Below are positions 62,191-64,000 of a DNA stretch of 64,000 nt, piece after piece. A program made the position numbers and the translations under genes. The notes beneath the pieces were generated by a model. That model ran no database searches, was not told the DNA's origin, and was given only the letters and a program-made list of their open reading frames with translations. Every line of letters starts with the position of its first letter. Position 1 is the stretch's first letter. This stretch comes from Pyrus communis (lineage: Eukaryota; Streptophyta; Magnoliopsida; Rosales; Rosaceae), in NCBI RefSeq assembly GCF_963583255.1, contig NC_084803.1, forward strand, positions 12,570,478 through 12,634,477. Direction: 5' to 3'.

Positions 62191-64000
62191 ACAATCCGCG
62201 GCTCTATCTTTTGTTGTGTGTATGCTTCGTTTCGAGGCTAATTATAAAGAATGTGTTTTCTTGAAATGTGTTGTATGAGTGCTTGTGAAATTGGTGAGAG
62301 ATGATGCTTGTAAATCATCTGTTTCCAAATTCGAATAAATATGCTAATTGTACTTGTTGCTCCATATCAAATGCATTAGCTTCCCTTCATATTTTGCTCT
62401 TTGATGTCGGTGACGACGTCACCCAGTCACCCGGTCACCCGGGCTTCAATTCATACGTTAGTTCCGATAGTTACTCAAATGTGTTTCCTCAAAGAGTGCA
62501 CTTACGTTGTTAAAACGAGCGATAAAGCAAAGAATCAACATAGGATCTTGGTTGCAGGGGCAAATATTCTTGAACCACTTGGAAAGATAAGCCGCCCTTT
62601 GCGAGTGTTGACTGCGCACTCAACGCCACTTTCTAAAAGCAAATGGAATAATATATGTGGCACCAAAGACACAAAGAAGATGGTGGTTTCCTTTTCAATC
62701 GTTGGAAAATAGGGAAAATTAGGGTTCTTACCCCACCAATGTAGGCACTAACATGGCTAGAAGCCAAGTAAAGACTAAAGTGTTGATATTAATCATACGA
62801 GGAAGTGCATTCTTCAATTCTTACCGCACCCGGTTTCACCGTGAACCACAAATATGCAGCCCTACGACACACACTGTACCGTACGTTTAATTTAGAACGA
62901 ATTATATGATTTGTACCAGGTCAGTACGGTACAGAATGTGCAACAAAATTGGTTGAAATTGCATTGTGGTAGGGTACAAGATTACAGGGTTATATGAATT
63001 TACAAAGGGGTACAGTTGGAACACTTATGTAACACATTATCAAGTACAACAAATGTTGAACTATATGGAAACTTATGTTTGCTATCTGAGAGGATGGTGA
63101 TTCATCTTCATTTGCAGGAGAACGACAAACTTAATTGTTATGTTCCGTGTCGACATTCAGATCAGCGTAAGTATCGTAATAGCGCTGCCTCAGGGAAGTT
63201 TGGCACAAGATCGAGGGAAACGTGGAAAAGTAGACAGATACAGGAATGCAGCGAACAGTAAGAATATCATTCTAAATGCTTTATGATTCGAATTTCAAAA
63301 CTGCCATCCTTTGGCTACATAATTTTTTTCAGTTGCTAAAATACCTATACAATAGTTCCAGCATAATATTTATGTCAGAACTTACTTGGGAGGGTTCTTT
63401 TCAGATTAGCAGGCAGGCAAGCACTCAACAAGACAATCGTGACTTGGTTCTATAAAGTATGCGATCTGCCAAGGAAAAGAAGCAAATGAGATGTATCGTC
63501 CAAAATGCGAAAGTATGTGCTGTAAAGAAAGAAAAATAAAATTGGTATATCGTATATGTGAAAGTTAACATAACGAATGCCGTGTAAAACCCGAGAAAAG
63601 AAAACAAAAATCAAGTAATTGAGCCCATGTACAATTCCAGCACAGATAAAATAAGCGAAATTGATGGTTTACATTTGAATCAGATGACGGACATAATCAA
63701 CAAGAGAATCTTACACAGCATAAAAACACTGAAAACTGATATGGTCTAGTACGCCATGAAATAGAAAAAGTAAAGAAGAAAAGGAGTCATACAAAGTATC
63801 TGTCTTGACCATTCCCTACAACTCTATGCAATGTGGACCTGAGCACAAAAACAAAGCAGGAGCATGCGTCACGATAGTTGAATACAAAAATTCTAAAAGG
63901 AGAATGCACATATATAAAGATCAAAAAGAATTGCAGAGCTCCAAACTGCCAGCATTCATCTTCTATGATCATATAATGAAGATAGAACTAAGGGAGAGGA
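62191..64000. other. 3' flank of malic enzyme gene, intergenic
   Basis: A likely poly-A signal AATAAA lies at 62334-62339. Short frames at 62401-62712 and 63016-63261 lack recognisable domains. A tandem TCACCCAGTCACCCGGTCACCCGG phrase lies at 62419-62442. I see no gene. Confidence 0.5.

Overview
The window is plant nuclear DNA: AT-rich intergenic space, short exons with GT-AG introns, and many plant retroelements and MITEs. The repeat content (Cassandra TRIMs carrying 5S rRNA-like sequence, Au-type SINEs, MITEs of the kind common in apple and pear) suggests a woody Rosaceae genome, probably the apple/pear tribe. That placement is inference from repeats, not a search result. A 200-N run at 12355-12554 shows a draft assembly.

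Four complete plus-strand genes can be read. (1) An intronless DUF761 protein, 11338-11970. (2) A golgin-84-like Golgi tether, golgin candidate 1 type, 21 exons, 20804-26314. (3) An RNA-dependent RNA polymerase of the RDR-gamma (RDR3/4/5) type with the DFDGD catalytic motif, 19 exons, 48069-54594, 1010 aa. (4) An NADP-dependent malic enzyme, 19 exons, 57807-62190, with an upstream ATG that adds a possible plastid transit peptide. The joined exons of the three spliced genes give lengths divisible by three with consistent splice phases. The four genes belong to unrelated pathways; there is no operon-like logic.

Between golgin and RDR (26.4-48 kb) lies a repeat-built region. It holds several copies of a roughly 1.5-kb segmental repeat, a very young non-autonomous LTR element of LARD type (31233-41169, near-identical 3.4-kb LTRs, ATTAT target duplication), two tandem orphan copies of an RDR-like first exon (42366-42876 and 43343-43859), a Cassandra element (44343-45033), and a two-exon N-terminal fragment of a sphingosine-1-phosphate lyase gene (45940-46313). 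A decayed UTP7/WDR46 WD-repeat fragment lies antisense at about 56230-56455.

The first 20 kb is mostly intergenic: two more Cassandra loci (one a palindromic composite), an hAT-like MITE, a SINE with a 13-bp target duplication, an inverted pair of TRIM-like sequences around the gap, and a 2.3-kb solo LTR (13988-16273). The solo LTR and the LARD LTRs share repeated hairpins whose stems change on both sides together. This is the least explained structure in the window.
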